From Methylobacterium isbiliense (GTDB lineage: Bacteria > Pseudomonadota > Alphaproteobacteria > Rhizobiales > Beijerinckiaceae), in contig NZ_BPQQ01000042.1 in the NCBI RefSeq assembly GCF_022179325.1, positions 61,748 to 125,747 on the forward strand: a DNA stretch of 64,000 bases, written 5' to 3'. The stretch's first letter is position 1, and every line of letters starts with the position of its first letter. The notes under the pieces are model-generated. The model was not told the origin of the DNA. It worked only from the letters and a program-made list of their open reading frames with translations, and ran no database searches. Positions 1 to 9,456 of the stretch are shown piece by piece. A program made the translations under genes and the position numbers.

Positions 1-1
1 C

Positions 2-2257
2 TTCCTCAACCCCGAGCGCGTCTCGATGCCGGACTTCGACATCGACTTCTGCGTCGAGGGCCGCGAGCGCGTGATCCAGTACGTGCAGGAGCGCTACGGC
101 GAGCCCCAGGTCGCGCAGATCATCACCTTCGGCACGCTGCTCGCCCGCGGCGTGCTGCGCGACGTCGGCCGCGTGCTGGAGATGCCCTATGGGCAGGTCG
201 ACAAGCTCACCAAGCTCGTGCCGCAGAACCCGGCCAATCCCGTCACCCTCGCCCAGGCGATCGAGGGCGAGCCGCGGCTCCAGAGCGCGATGGAGGAGGA
301 GCCGGTCGTCGCCCGGCTGATGGCGATCGCCCGCAAGCTGGAAGGCCTGCACCGCCACGCCTCGACCCATGCGGCGGGCGTCGTCATCGGCGACCGGCCG
401 CTGGAACAGCTCGTCCCGCTCTACCGCGACCCCAAGACGGGCATGCGCGTCACCCAGTTCAACATGAAGTGGGTGGAGCAGGCGGGTCTCGTGAAGTTCG
501 ACTTCCTGGGCCTCAAGACCCTGACGGTGCTGCGCGGCGCCACCGACCTCATCGCCAAGCGCGGCATCACCATCGACCTCGCGGCGCTGCCCATCGACGA
601 CGAACGCACCTACGAGCGCCTGCGCAAGGGCGAGGTGGTGGGGGTGTTCCAAGTGGAATCGGCGGGCATGCGCAAGGCGCTCGTCGAGATGTGCGCCGAC
701 CGCTTCGAGGACCTGATCGCGCTGGTCGCCCTCTACCGGCCGGGCCCGATGGCCAACATCCCGGTCTATTGCGAGCGCAAGCTCGGGCGCGACGCCGGCA
801 ACGAGGCCGCGTGGTACCCGCACGCCAAGCTGGAGCCGATCCTGGCCGAGACCTTCGGCATCATCGTCTACCAGGAACAGGTGATGGAGGTGGCGAAGGT
901 CCTGGCCGGCTACTCGCTTGGCGACGCCGACCTCCTGCGCCGCGCCATGGGCAAGAAGATCAAGGCCGAGATGGACGCCCAGCGCGACCGCTTCCTCAAA
1001 GGAGCGACCGAGCGCGGCCTCGACAAGGGCAAGGCGAACGAGATCTTCGATCTGCTGGCCAAGTTCGCGGATTACGGCTTCAACAAGTCGCACGCCGCCG
1101 CCTACGCGCTGATCACCTACCAGACCGCCTACCTGAAGGCGAACTACCCGGTGGAGTTCCTGGCGGCGTCGATGTCCCAGGATCTCGACGACACCGACAA
1201 GCTCGCCGAGCTGCGCCAGGACGCCCAGCGCCTCGACATCAAGGTCGAGCCCCCCTCGGTGAACCGCTCGGGCGTCACCTTCGAGGTGCATGACGGCACG
1301 ATCCGCTACGCGCTCGCGGCCATCAAGGGGGTGGGCCGCGCCGCCGTCGAGGCGATCGTGCAGGCGCGCGGCGACCGCCCGTTCCGCGACCTCGGCGACT
1401 TCGCCCGCCGGCTCAACCCGCGGCTCGTCAACAAGCGCACGCTGGAGAGCCTCGTCGGTGCGGGCGCCCTCGACGAGATCGAGCCCGACCGGGCGCGCGC
1501 CTTCGCGGCGATCGAGCCGATGCTGCGCCTCGCGCAGGGGCTGGTCGAGGCCGAGAGCGTCGGCATGACCGACATGTTCGGCGGCGTCGCGGCGGCCTGC
1601 GTCGACCTGCGCATCCCCGCCTACGATCCCTGGCCGGCGGCCGACCGGCTGAAGAAGGAGTACGAGGCGGTCGGCTTCTTCCTCTCGGGCCACCCGCTCG
1701 ACGAGTACGGCGACCTCCTGAAGAAGCTGCGCGTGCAGACCTGGGCCGAGTTCTGCCGCTCGGTGCGGGCGGGGAACACGGTCGGGCGCGTCGCCGCCAC
1801 CGTCCTCGACCGCTCGGAGCGGCGCACCAAGACCGGCAACAAGATCGGCATCGTCAACCTCTCGGACCAGACCGGCCACTTCGAGGCCATCGTGTTCTCG
1901 GAGGGGCTGCAGCATTACCGCGAGCTGCTGGAGCCCGGCCGGGCGCTCGCCCTGCAGCTCCAGGCCAGCGCCGAGGGCGAGGACGTGCGCGCGCGCATCC
2001 AGACCTGCGAGCCCCTCGACCAGGCGGTGGCCCGCCACCAGAAGGGCATGCGCATCTATCTGCGCGACGAGCGCCCGATCCCGAGCGTGCAGCAGCGCCT
2101 GACCATGCGCGGCGAGGGCGAGGTCTCGCTGATCCTGATCCTCGACGAGGGCGAGCGCGAGGTGGAGATCCGCCTGAGGGACCGCTACCAGGCCACCCCG
2201 CAGATCGCGGGCGCGCTCCGCGCGGTGCCGGGGGTGGTGCAGGTGGAGGTGAACTGA
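2..2257 (+). CDS. dnaE: DNA polymerase III subunit alpha, C-terminal part (5' truncated by window edge)
   Basis: Replicative DNA polymerase, catalytic subunit. The frame is open from the first bases, so the N-terminal PHP domain and part of the palm lie outside the window. About 751 residues remain. Visible are the palm motif PDFDIDFC, which carries two catalytic aspartates, and KFDFLGLKTL with the third catalytic aspartate. They are followed by the fingers, a tandem helix-hairpin-helix region and a C-terminal OB fold (near VGRVAATVLDRSER). The internal ATG at position 26 lies inside the catalytic domain and is not the true start. The gene is convergent with dhaKL, and both stop codons fall in one inverted repeat. 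Assignment is secure from the polymerase motifs. Confidence 0.97.
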   Translation, partial: FLNPERVSMPDFDIDFCVEGRERVIQYVQERYGEPQVAQIITFGTLLARGVLRDVGRVLEMPYGQVDKLTKLVPQNPANPVTLAQAIEGEPRLQSAMEEEPVVARLMAIARKLEGLHRHASTHAAGVVIGDRPLEQLVPLYRDPKTGMRVTQFNMKWVEQAGLVKFDFLGLKTLTVLRGATDLIAKRGITIDLAALPIDDERTYERLRKGEVVGVFQVESAGMRKALVEMCADRFEDLIALVALYRPGPMANIPVYCERKLGRDAGNEAAWYPHAKLEPILAETFGIIVYQEQVMEVAKVLAGYSLGDADLLRRAMGKKIKAEMDAQRDRFLKGATERGLDKGKANEIFDLLAKFADYGFNKSHAAAYALITYQTAYLKANYPVEFLAASMSQDLDDTDKLAELRQDAQRLDIKVEPPSVNRSGVTFEVHDGTIRYALAAIKGVGRAAVEAIVQARGDRPFRDLGDFARRLNPRLVNKRTLESLVGAGALDEIEPDRARAFAAIEPMLRLAQGLVEAESVGMTDMFGGVAAACVDLRIPAYDPWPAADRLKKEYEAVGFFLSGHPLDEYGDLLKKLRVQTWAEFCRSVRAGNTVGRVAATVLDRSERRTKTGNKIGIVNLSDQTGHFEAIVFSEGLQHYRELLEPGRALALQLQASAEGEDVRARIQTCEPLDQAVARHQKGMRIYLRDERPIPSVQQRLTMRGEGEVSLILILDEGEREVEIRLRDRYQATPQIAGALRAVPGVVQVEVN

Positions 2258-2290
2258 GCGGGCGCCGTCAGGCTCCCGACGGCGCCCGCT
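2257..2290. terminator. Bidirectional hairpin spanning both convergent stop codons
   Basis: A perfect 13-bp inverted repeat (arms 2257-2269 and 2278-2290) with an 8-nt loop lies between dnaE and the kinase gene. It includes the last base of the dnaE stop codon and overlaps the stop of the opposite gene. There is no T-tract on either side, so intrinsic termination is inferred from stem strength and convergent placement only. Confidence 0.5.
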
Positions 2291-3920
2291 CCGCCTCGGC
2301 CGCCAGCGCGGCGAAGACCTCCGCCACCCCCGCGGCGCCCGGATCCTCCACGCCCGCGAGATCCTCCTCCGCGAGGTAGCTCGACCGCCCGGTGGCGGCG
2401 CGGCGCATGGTGGCGGTGGCGCGGGCGCCCTCGCGGGCGGCCCGGGCCGCCGCCGCGAGCCCGTCCGTGCGCAGCGCCGCCACGGCCGGCACCAGGGCGT
2501 CGAGGAGCGTGCGGTCGCCGGGTGCGGCGCCCCCGTAGGCCCGCACCCGCGCCACGCCCTCGGCCAGCGCCGCCGGCCAGTCCGCGCCCGCCGCGAGCGC
2601 GCGGCCGGCCGCCGAGAAGAAGATCGAGGCGAGGACGCCGCTCGATCCGCCCGCCGCGCGCCCGATCCGCCACGCGAGCGCCCGGGCGAGGGCGGGCGCC
2701 TCGGCCTGCGGCAGCCCGTCGAGGCCGGCCAGCACCGCGCGGGCCGCCCCCGCGAAGGTGGTGCCGGTGTCGCCGTCCCCCACCCGCGCGTCGAGCGCGT
2801 TGAGCGCCTCCTCGGCCGCGACGAGCGCCCGGGCGGCGGCCGCGATCCGGCCCGCCACCGCCGGGTCGCGGGAGGGCGCGAAGGTCTCGCCGGACAGCCC
2901 CGCGGGCAGCGGCCGGACATCGGCCGGCGCGACGACCTCCGCGCGCGGCCAAGCCGGCACCGCGACCGGCGCCAGGAGGGCGGCCTCCCGCGCGTCGTCG
3001 AGCGGCAGGAACGAGAGCGAGGCGCCGTGCATGTCGAGCGCCGTCATGGCCGGGCCCGGCCCGAGCAGCAGGCGCACGCGCCGGCCCAGATCCGTGTCGA
3101 GCACCGCGCGGGTGAGCACCTGCATCTCGAGCGCGGTGGCCGCGCCGAGATTGTTGACGAGGAGCGCCAGCCGCTCCGCCCCGCCGAGCGCGGGCGCGAG
3201 CCGCTCGGCCATCAGCCGGGCGAGGTCCCGGGCGGGCGGCAGCGTGATGCGCTCGATGCCGGGCTCGCCGTGGATGCCGAGCCCGAGTTCCGCCTCGCCC
3301 CCGGCGAGGCGCCGGCTCGGCTCGCTGCCCGGCAGGGTGGCGGTGGAGACCGCGATGCCGAGCGAGCGCGCGGCCCCGGCCGTGCGGCGGGCGAGATCCG
3401 CCACCGCCTCCAGGGGCGCGCCCGACGCCGCGGCGTGGCCCGCCACCTTGTGGACGAACAGCGTGCCGGCGATGCCGCGCGGCTGCGTGGCCTGGGGCAG
3501 CGCCACGTCGTCGGCGACGAGCACGGTCTCGACCCGCAGGCCCGCCGCCCGGGCGCGCTCGGCCGCGAGGCCGAAATTCAGCCGGTCGCCGGCGTAATTC
3601 TTGACGACGAGCAGGCACCCCGCCGGCCCGGTCACCGCCAGGATGCCGGCCAGCACCGCATCGACGGACGGCGAGGCGAAGACGTCGCCGCACACCGCCG
3701 CGCTCAGCAGGCCCGGCCCGACGAGGCTCGCATGGGCCGGCTCGTGCCCCGAGCCGCCGCCCGACACCACCGCCACCCGGTCCGGCTCCGGATCGGCCCG
3801 CAGCACCACGCGGATGTCGGGAAAGCCGTCGAGCCGCGCGAGGCGCCCGCCGCTCGCCGCGAGCAGGCCCTCGATGGCGTCCGTGACGACCGTGTCGCGC
3901 GCGTTGATGAACTGCGGCAT
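2268..3920 (-). CDS. Dihydroxyacetone (glycerone) kinase, fused DhaK-DhaL
   Basis: ATP-dependent phosphorylation of dihydroxyacetone to DHAP in the cytosol. The protein has 550 residues. The N-terminal DhaK half has the substrate loop SGGGSGHEPAH (about residues 53-63) and GLGIHGEPG, with H217 as the expected covalent substrate-binding histidine. The C-terminal DhaL half carries the ATP/Mg motif VGDGDTGTT (about 380-388) and GGSSGVL. The fusion is the organisation of single-chain ATP-dependent kinases rather than PTS-type DhaKLM. The ATG at 3920 was chosen because GGAGG lies about 7 nt upstream and the protein starts directly with the conserved MPQFIN segment; an upstream in-frame start at 4016 would add an unrelated extension. 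A methylotroph could use it for DHA from formaldehyde metabolism, but that is inference. Confidence 0.93.
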   Translation of the reverse strand: MPQFINARDTVVTDAIEGLLAASGGRLARLDGFPDIRVVLRADPEPDRVAVVSGGGSGHEPAHASLVGPGLLSAAVCGDVFASPSVDAVLAGILAVTGPAGCLLVVKNYAGDRLNFGLAAERARAAGLRVETVLVADDVALPQATQPRGIAGTLFVHKVAGHAAASGAPLEAVADLARRTAGAARSLGIAVSTATLPGSEPSRRLAGGEAELGLGIHGEPGIERITLPPARDLARLMAERLAPALGGAERLALLVNNLGAATALEMQVLTRAVLDTDLGRRVRLLLGPGPAMTALDMHGASLSFLPLDDAREAALLAPVAVPAWPRAEVVAPADVRPLPAGLSGETFAPSRDPAVAGRIAAAARALVAAEEALNALDARVGDGDTGTTFAGAARAVLAGLDGLPQAEAPALARALAWRIGRAAGGSSGVLASIFFSAAGRALAAGADWPAALAEGVARVRAYGGAAPGDRTLLDALVPAVAALRTDGLAAAARAAREGARATATMRRAATGRSSYLAEEDLAGVEDPGAAGVAEVFAALAAEAERAPSGA

Positions 3921-4012
3921 GGCGTGTCCTCCGCGTGGCCGTCCGTCGCCCGGGCCCGCGGCCGGGACGCAGACGGCTCCCCGCCCCGTGATAGCGGGGC
4001 CGCGCGCCGATT

Positions 4013-4813
4013 TCACGCGCCCGCGGCGGCGAGCAGCCCCTCGACCAGGCCGCGATAGCCCGCTCCGAACAGCCGCAGATGCACCAGCGCCGGCCAGAGC
4101 TGATAGATGGGCCGACGCTCGGCGAAGCCGGGCTCGGCCTCGCCGTAGGCGGCGTGGAAGGCCGGGCCCGGGCGGCCGAACAGGGCCAGCATGGCGAGAT
4201 CCGCCTCGGCGTGGCCGTAGGCGCAGGCCGGATCGATCAGGCCGCTCACCCGCCCGCCCGCGCAGAGCACGTTGCCGGCCCAGAGGTCGCCGTGGAGCAG
4301 GGCCGGGCGCGGGCGGGCGGGAAGCCGGTCGGGCAGGGCGGCGGCGAGCGCCTCGACCCGCCGCGCCAGCGCGGGATCGAGATGCGGGCCGTGGCAGAGC
4401 AGGCGCCGCTCCCCCCAGAAGACCGGCCAGTCCTCGCTCCAGCCGTTGCCGATCGCCACCGGGCCGAAGGCGTAGTCCTGCGCCCAGCCGTAGGCTGGGC
4501 CGGTGGCGGCGTGCAGGCGCGCCACGGCGCGGCCGAGATCGGCATCGGCCTCACGGCCGTCCGCGGGCAGGCACTCGATGACCAGGAACGCCGCCTCCGC
4601 GGCGAGCACGGCGGGCGCCGGCGCCCCGGCGCGCCGGATGGCGTCGAGCATCGCGGCCTCGGCGGGCGGGTCCGGGCCGTCCTTCACCACCGCTTCGCGC
4701 CCGTCGTCGAGCCGGATCCTCACGAGGCGCGACAGCTCGCCCCCGCCGAGCGGCGCGCAGTCCACGAGCCGCCGCCCGAGCCGGGCGGCCGCGGCTGCGG
4801 CGAGCGCGCTCAT
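4013..4813 (-). CDS. Fructosamine/ketosamine-3-kinase family protein
   Basis: Aminoglycoside-phosphotransferase fold, 266 residues. It carries the catalytic loop LLHGDLWAGNVL and the metal-binding segment GLIDPACAYGHAEADLAM, both diagnostic of fructosamine-3-kinase homologues. Bacterial members of this family mostly act on ribulosamines and erythrulosamines; phosphorylation at O3 makes the adduct fall off the amine, so glycated proteins are repaired. Its start ATG overlaps the stop of the upstream phosphatase gene as ATGA (4810-4813), so the two are probably translated together. The dihydroxyacetone kinase gene follows after 92 nt on the same strand. Family assignment is firm; the exact substrate cannot be read from sequence. 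Confidence 0.88.
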   Translation of the reverse strand: MSALAAAAAARLGRRLVDCAPLGGGELSRLVRIRLDDGREAVVKDGPDPPAEAAMLDAIRRAGAPAPAVLAAEAAFLVIECLPADGREADADLGRAVARLHAATGPAYGWAQDYAFGPVAIGNGWSEDWPVFWGERRLLCHGPHLDPALARRVEALAAALPDRLPARPRPALLHGDLWAGNVLCAGGRVSGLIDPACAYGHAEADLAMLALFGRPGPAFHAAYGEAEPGFAERRPIYQLWPALVHLRLFGAGYRGLVEGLLAAAGA

Positions 4814-5277
4814 CGCCGCAGCTTGGCCACCAGGGCGCGGGCGCCCGCAGTGACATCGGCCCAGGTCGCGTCGAACCCGGCCTGCGCGCCGTAATACGGG
4901 TCGGCGACCGCCTCGCCGGCGCGGCCCGGCACGTGGTCGAGGAGGAGCGAGACCGCGGCGCCGCCCGGCGGGCGCATCCGTTCGAGCCGCGCCAGGTTGT
5001 CGTGGTCGAGCGCCACGATGTGGGTGAAACGCGCGAAGTCGGCCGCCTCCACCTGCCGGGCGCGCAGGGACGCGATGTCGATGCCGTGGCGCCGCGCCAC
5101 CGCCTGCGCGCGCCGGTCGGGCGGCTCGCCGGCATGCCAATCCCCGGTGCCGGCGGAATCGGCATGTGCCTCGAGCCCGGCCCGCGCGGCTTCCTGCCGG
5201 AACGCCGCCTCGGCGAGCGGCGAGCGGCAGATGTTGCCCAGGCAGACGAAGAGCACGGCGGGCTTGGGGGCGGGCAT
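4810..5277 (-). CDS. Low-molecular-weight protein-tyrosine-phosphatase family protein
   Basis: A 155-residue cytosolic phosphatase with the signature VCLGNICRSP near the N-terminus (Cys12 nucleophile, Arg18; CX5R) and the late general-acid segment VADPYYG. Length matches the family (about 150-160). The ATG at 5277 places the P-loop where the family expects it; an in-frame ATG at 5319 would add 14 residues. The stop overlaps the ketosamine-kinase start (ATGA). Mammalian LMW-PTP-A has been reported to act on protein-bound ribulosamine 5-phosphate, so coupling to a ketosamine kinase suggests a deglycation role rather than tyrosine signalling. That functional reading is inference. Confidence 0.9.
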   Translation of the reverse strand: MPAPKPAVLFVCLGNICRSPLAEAAFRQEAARAGLEAHADSAGTGDWHAGEPPDRRAQAVARRHGIDIASLRARQVEAADFARFTHIVALDHDNLARLERMRPPGGAAVSLLLDHVPGRAGEAVADPYYGAQAGFDATWADVTAGARALVAKLRR

Positions 5278-5520
5278 GTGCGGGACCTCTTCGGCGCGGA
5301 CCCCTTCGGCATAAGGCATCGTCCGACGAGGTGGATACCGGTTCGTCGACGACGATGCGGAGCCATCGGAGACCTGGAGCGGGATCCGATGGCAGCGTGG
5401 TGGCGTCCTGGCGGCCCCTCCGGGGTGCCACGCGGCCGCCCACGGCCATGAGGCGGATTCCGGTCCGGAGCGAGGCGCCGCGGTCACGTCTCCTTCACCG
5501 GGTGCTCGCTACGGTGACGC

Positions 5521-5700
5521 ATGAGCACCATCGCCGCGCAGTCCGTCCAGATGCTGGCCGCCTCGTTCTCGCAACAGGTGGGCATCGCCGTCGCGCGTCA
5601 GCAGATCGACGCCGGGAAGGCGGTCGCCGGGATGGTCGCGGCCTCCGCCTCGCCCCCGCCTCCCGCCGGCCAGGGCCGGCTCGTCGATCTCAAGGTCTAA
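5521..5700 (+). CDS. Small protein, possible YjfB-type putative motility protein
   Basis: A 59-residue frame from ATG 5521 to TAA 5700. It begins MSTIAAQSVQMLAASFSQQV and continues with an alternating hydrophobic/polar helix (IAVARQQIDAGKAVAGMVAA), then a Pro-rich tail. The helix followed by a short tail resembles the YjfB family of small putative motility proteins. No strong Shine-Dalgarno sequence is seen upstream. It is monocistronic between the divergent phosphatase gene and the tRNA. Both coding status and family are tentative. Confidence 0.45.
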   Translation: MSTIAAQSVQMLAASFSQQVGIAVARQQIDAGKAVAGMVAASASPPPPAGQGRLVDLKV

Positions 5701-5958
5701 CGGAAGCCCGCTGCCAGGGGCACTCACCCGACCGTGAGAGGATCAAGGGCCGAGCCTGCACCGCCCGCGGACACGACGGGTGGGCGTGCCAGGCCGCAAG
5801 GGTCTCTGCCGCCTCCCCGCTCGCAGGAGCGTGGCCTGCGCGGCACAAGCGGGTGCGCCCCAGGCGTGCAGAACCCCGCGGTGGACAGGTCCACAAGCCG
5901 GTTGATCCCGCAGGGGATGTCCTGACGGGCAGCGCTTCGGTTCAGCATCTGGCTGGAA

Positions 5959-6033
5959 TGGTGCCGCTGGGGAGGATTGAACTCCCGACCTCGTCATTAC
6001 CAATGACGCGCTCTACCACTGAGCTACAACGGC
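5959..6033 (-). tRNA. tRNA-Thr(GGT)
   Basis: Read on the minus strand, the sequence folds as a 75-nt cloverleaf including an encoded CCA end. The 7-bp acceptor stem (GCCGTTG / CAGCGGC) has one G-T pair. The D-arm is GCTC...GAGC. The anticodon stem CGTCA/TGACG carries loop TTGGTAA, so the anticodon is GGT (threonine). The T-arm is GGGAG TTCAATC CTCCC. Confidence 0.97.
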
Positions 6034-6216
6034 GAACCGGGTTCGGACGCCGGCGCGGAGGAACCGCGGCGGGTGCGCCGAACACGCGAGGGGCATTAGC
6101 GGATCGCCGCCGGCATTGCAATCGGGGCGCCGCGGCAAATCGGCGGGCTGCGGCGCGGGGGCCACGCCGGTCGTGGCCTGAGCCTTGCTATTCGGCCGGG
6201 CGGAGGGAGAGCGCGC

Positions 6217-7206
<990 letters not shown>

Positions 7207-7228
7207 ACCGACACCAGAGGGAGGGACC

Positions 7229-8503
7229 ATGACCGATTCACGCACCCAAGCCGGCCTCACCCGCCGCTCCCTGCTCGCGGGCGCCGCGGGCGCCGCGGGC
7301 AGCCAAGCGATCACCGGCTTTCCGGCAATCCTCGCCGCCGAGCCCGTGACGCTGCGCTACCTCGGCACCGCCGTGAACCAGAGCGGCGACATCGCCCGCA
7401 AGGTGAAGGAGGACCTCGGCATCACGATCGAGTACATCCCGGTCGTCACCGACGAGGTCTCGAAGCGCGTCGTCACTCAGCCGAACTCCTTCGACATCGT
7501 CGATTCCGAGTATTTCAGCCTCAAGAAGCTGATGCCGTCGGGCAACCTCGTCGGCATGGACGCGCGCCGGATCAAGAACGCCGACAAGATCACCCCGGTC
7601 TTCACCAAGGGTGAGGTCAACGGCAAGAAGATCGGCGACCAGGGCACCGCGCCCAAGAAGGTGTTCTACCTGGAAGGGCAGAATTCCACCAAGTTTGCGA
7701 CCTCGCCCACCGAGTGGGTCACCCTGATCCCCACCACCTACAACGCCGACACGCTGGGCATCCGGCCCGACCTGATCAAGCGGCCGATCAGCTCGTGGAA
7801 GGAACTGCTGAATCCCGAATTCAAGGGCCGGGCCTCGATCCTCAACATCCCGTCGATCGGCATCATGGATGCCGCCATGGTGGTGGAGGCGATGGGCGAC
7901 TACACTTATCCCGACAAGGGCAACATGACGAAGGCGGAGATCGACCGCACCATGAAGGTGCTGATCGAGGCCAAGCGCGCCGGCCAGTTCCGGGCCTTCT
8001 GGCAGGACTTCAACGAATCCGTGAACCTGATGGCGTCCGGTGAGACGGTGATCCAGTCGATGTGGTCGCCCGCCGTCACCAAGGTGCGCTCGCAGGGCGT
8101 GGCCTGCACCTATCAGCCGCTCAAGGAGGGCTACCGCGCCTGGGCGACGGGCTTCGGCCTGCCCAAGACGCTCTCGGGCCGCAAGCTCGACGCGGCCTAC
8201 GACTTCATCAACTGGTTCCTGTCGGGCTGGGCCGGTGCCTACCTCAACCGCCAGGGCTACTATTCGGCGGTGCTGGAGACCGCCAAGGCCCAGATGGAGC
8301 CCTACGAGTGGGCCTACTGGATGGAGGGCAAGCCTGCTGCTCAGGACATCAAGGCGCCGGACGGCACCGTGATGGAGAAGGCCGGGTCGCTGCGCGACGG
8401 CGGCTCCTTCGAGCAGCGGATGGGCGCGGTCGCCTGCTGGAACTCGGTCATGGACGAGAACACCTACATGATCCGCAAGTGGAACGAGTTCATCGCCGCA
8501 TGA
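7229..8503 (+). CDS. Extracellular solute-binding protein, PotD/PotF-like, Tat-exported
   Basis: Periplasmic ligand-binding subunit, 424 residues. The N-terminus has a twin-arginine signal (LTRRSLLAG followed by a weakly hydrophobic Ala/Gly segment and an AXA-like site near ILAAEP). The mature part fits family 1 binding proteins of spermidine/putrescine type. Start ATG 7229 has GAGGGAGGG upstream, 22 nt after the ATPase stop. The stop overlaps the next start as ATGA (8500-8503). Tat export implies folding before secretion, which is less common for polyamine-binding proteins but frequent in alphaproteobacterial paralogues. Confidence 0.9.
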   Translation: MTDSRTQAGLTRRSLLAGAAGAAGSQAITGFPAILAAEPVTLRYLGTAVNQSGDIARKVKEDLGITIEYIPVVTDEVSKRVVTQPNSFDIVDSEYFSLKKLMPSGNLVGMDARRIKNADKITPVFTKGEVNGKKIGDQGTAPKKVFYLEGQNSTKFATSPTEWVTLIPTTYNADTLGIRPDLIKRPISSWKELLNPEFKGRASILNIPSIGIMDAAMVVEAMGDYTYPDKGNMTKAEIDRTMKVLIEAKRAGQFRAFWQDFNESVNLMASGETVIQSMWSPAVTKVRSQGVACTYQPLKEGYRAWATGFGLPKTLSGRKLDAAYDFINWFLSGWAGAYLNRQGYYSAVLETAKAQMEPYEWAYWMEGKPAAQDIKAPDGTVMEKAGSLRDGGSFEQRMGAVACWNSVMDENTYMIRKWNEFIAA

Positions 8504-9456
8504 GCCTCGCCTCCGAGCGCGCGATGCCGGTGCCCGCGGCCGCGGCGGCGCGCCCCGCCGCGGCGCCCGGGCTCGCCGCGCAGGCGCGGCGCCAGCGGCG
8601 CCTCGCCTACTGGCAGGCGGCGCCCCTGGCGCTCGTCTTCCTGGCCTTCTTCGCGGTGCCGCTCGCCCTCACCCTGATGGTGAGCTTCTGGGAGTACAAC
8701 GAGTACGAGATCATCCCGTCCTTCACCCTGCAGAACTACGCCGACGTGTTCGAGGGCTGCTTCTCGGGCGGGGATCTCTGCACCACGTTCCGCACCTACC
8801 TGTCGACGCTGAAGTTCTGCCTGCTGGCCTGGGCCTTCACCCTCGGCATCGGCTTCACGGTGGCGTATTTCGTGGCCTTCCACGTGCGCTCCAGCGCGAT
8901 GCAGACGGTGCTGTTCCTGCTCTGCACCATCCCGTTCTGGACCTCGAACGTGATCCGGATGATCGCCTGGATCCCGCTGCTCGGCCGCAACGGCCTCGTC
9001 AACGACGGGCTGATGGCGCTGGGGCTCACGCGCGCGCCGATCGACGGGCTACTCTATTCCGACTTCGCGGTGGTGCTGGCCTTCGTGCACCTCAACACCG
9101 TGTTCATGATCGTGCCGATCTTCAACTCGATGATGCGCATCGACCGCTCGCTCCTGGAGGCGGCGCGGGATGCCGGGGCCTCGGACTGGCAGACCCTCTG
9201 GACCGTGATCGTGCCGCTGTGCAAGCCCGGCATCGCCATCGGGTCGATCTTCGTCCTGACCCTGGTGATGGGCGACTTCGTCACGGTGGGCGTCATGGGC
9301 GGCCAGCAGATCGCCTCGGTGGGCAAGGTCATCCAGGTGCAGATGAGCTACCTGCAGTTTCCGGCCGCCGCCGCGAACGCCGTGGTGCTGCTCGGCGCCG
9401 TGACCCTGGTGATCGCCGGCCTGACCCGGCTGATCGACCTGCGGCGGGAATTGTGA
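8500..9456 (+). CDS. ABC transporter permease, PotB-like
   Basis: Inner-membrane permease of 318 residues. An Ala/Pro-rich cytoplasmic N-terminus of about 40 residues precedes a first membrane span (PLALVFLAFFAVPLALTLMV), followed by about five more spans. The EAA loop is recognisable as LEAARDAGASDWQTLWTVIV. The start codon overlaps the stop of the binding-protein gene by 4 nt, and its own stop overlaps the next ATG by one base (TGATG at 9454-9458), so all three are translationally coupled. Confidence 0.92.
   Translation: MSLASERAMPVPAAAAARPAAAPGLAAQARRQRRLAYWQAAPLALVFLAFFAVPLALTLMVSFWEYNEYEIIPSFTLQNYADVFEGCFSGGDLCTTFRTYLSTLKFCLLAWAFTLGIGFTVAYFVAFHVRSSAMQTVLFLLCTIPFWTSNVIRMIAWIPLLGRNGLVNDGLMALGLTRAPIDGLLYSDFAVVLAFVHLNTVFMIVPIFNSMMRIDRSLLEAARDAGASDWQTLWTVIVPLCKPGIAIGSIFVLTLVMGDFVTVGVMGGQQIASVGKVIQVQMSYLQFPAAAANAVVLLGAVTLVIAGLTRLIDLRREL

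Noticed and set aside
2185-3693. Alternative minus-strand frame of 502 codons over the dihydroxyacetone kinase
   Set aside because: It is Arg/Gly/Ala repetitive and lacks the kinase motifs present in the other minus-strand frame.
5701-5958. Several 60-90 codon frames between the small YjfB-like gene and the tRNA
   Set aside because: They overlap each other on both strands, have no ribosome-binding site and show only Arg/Pro/Gly-rich shadow composition.
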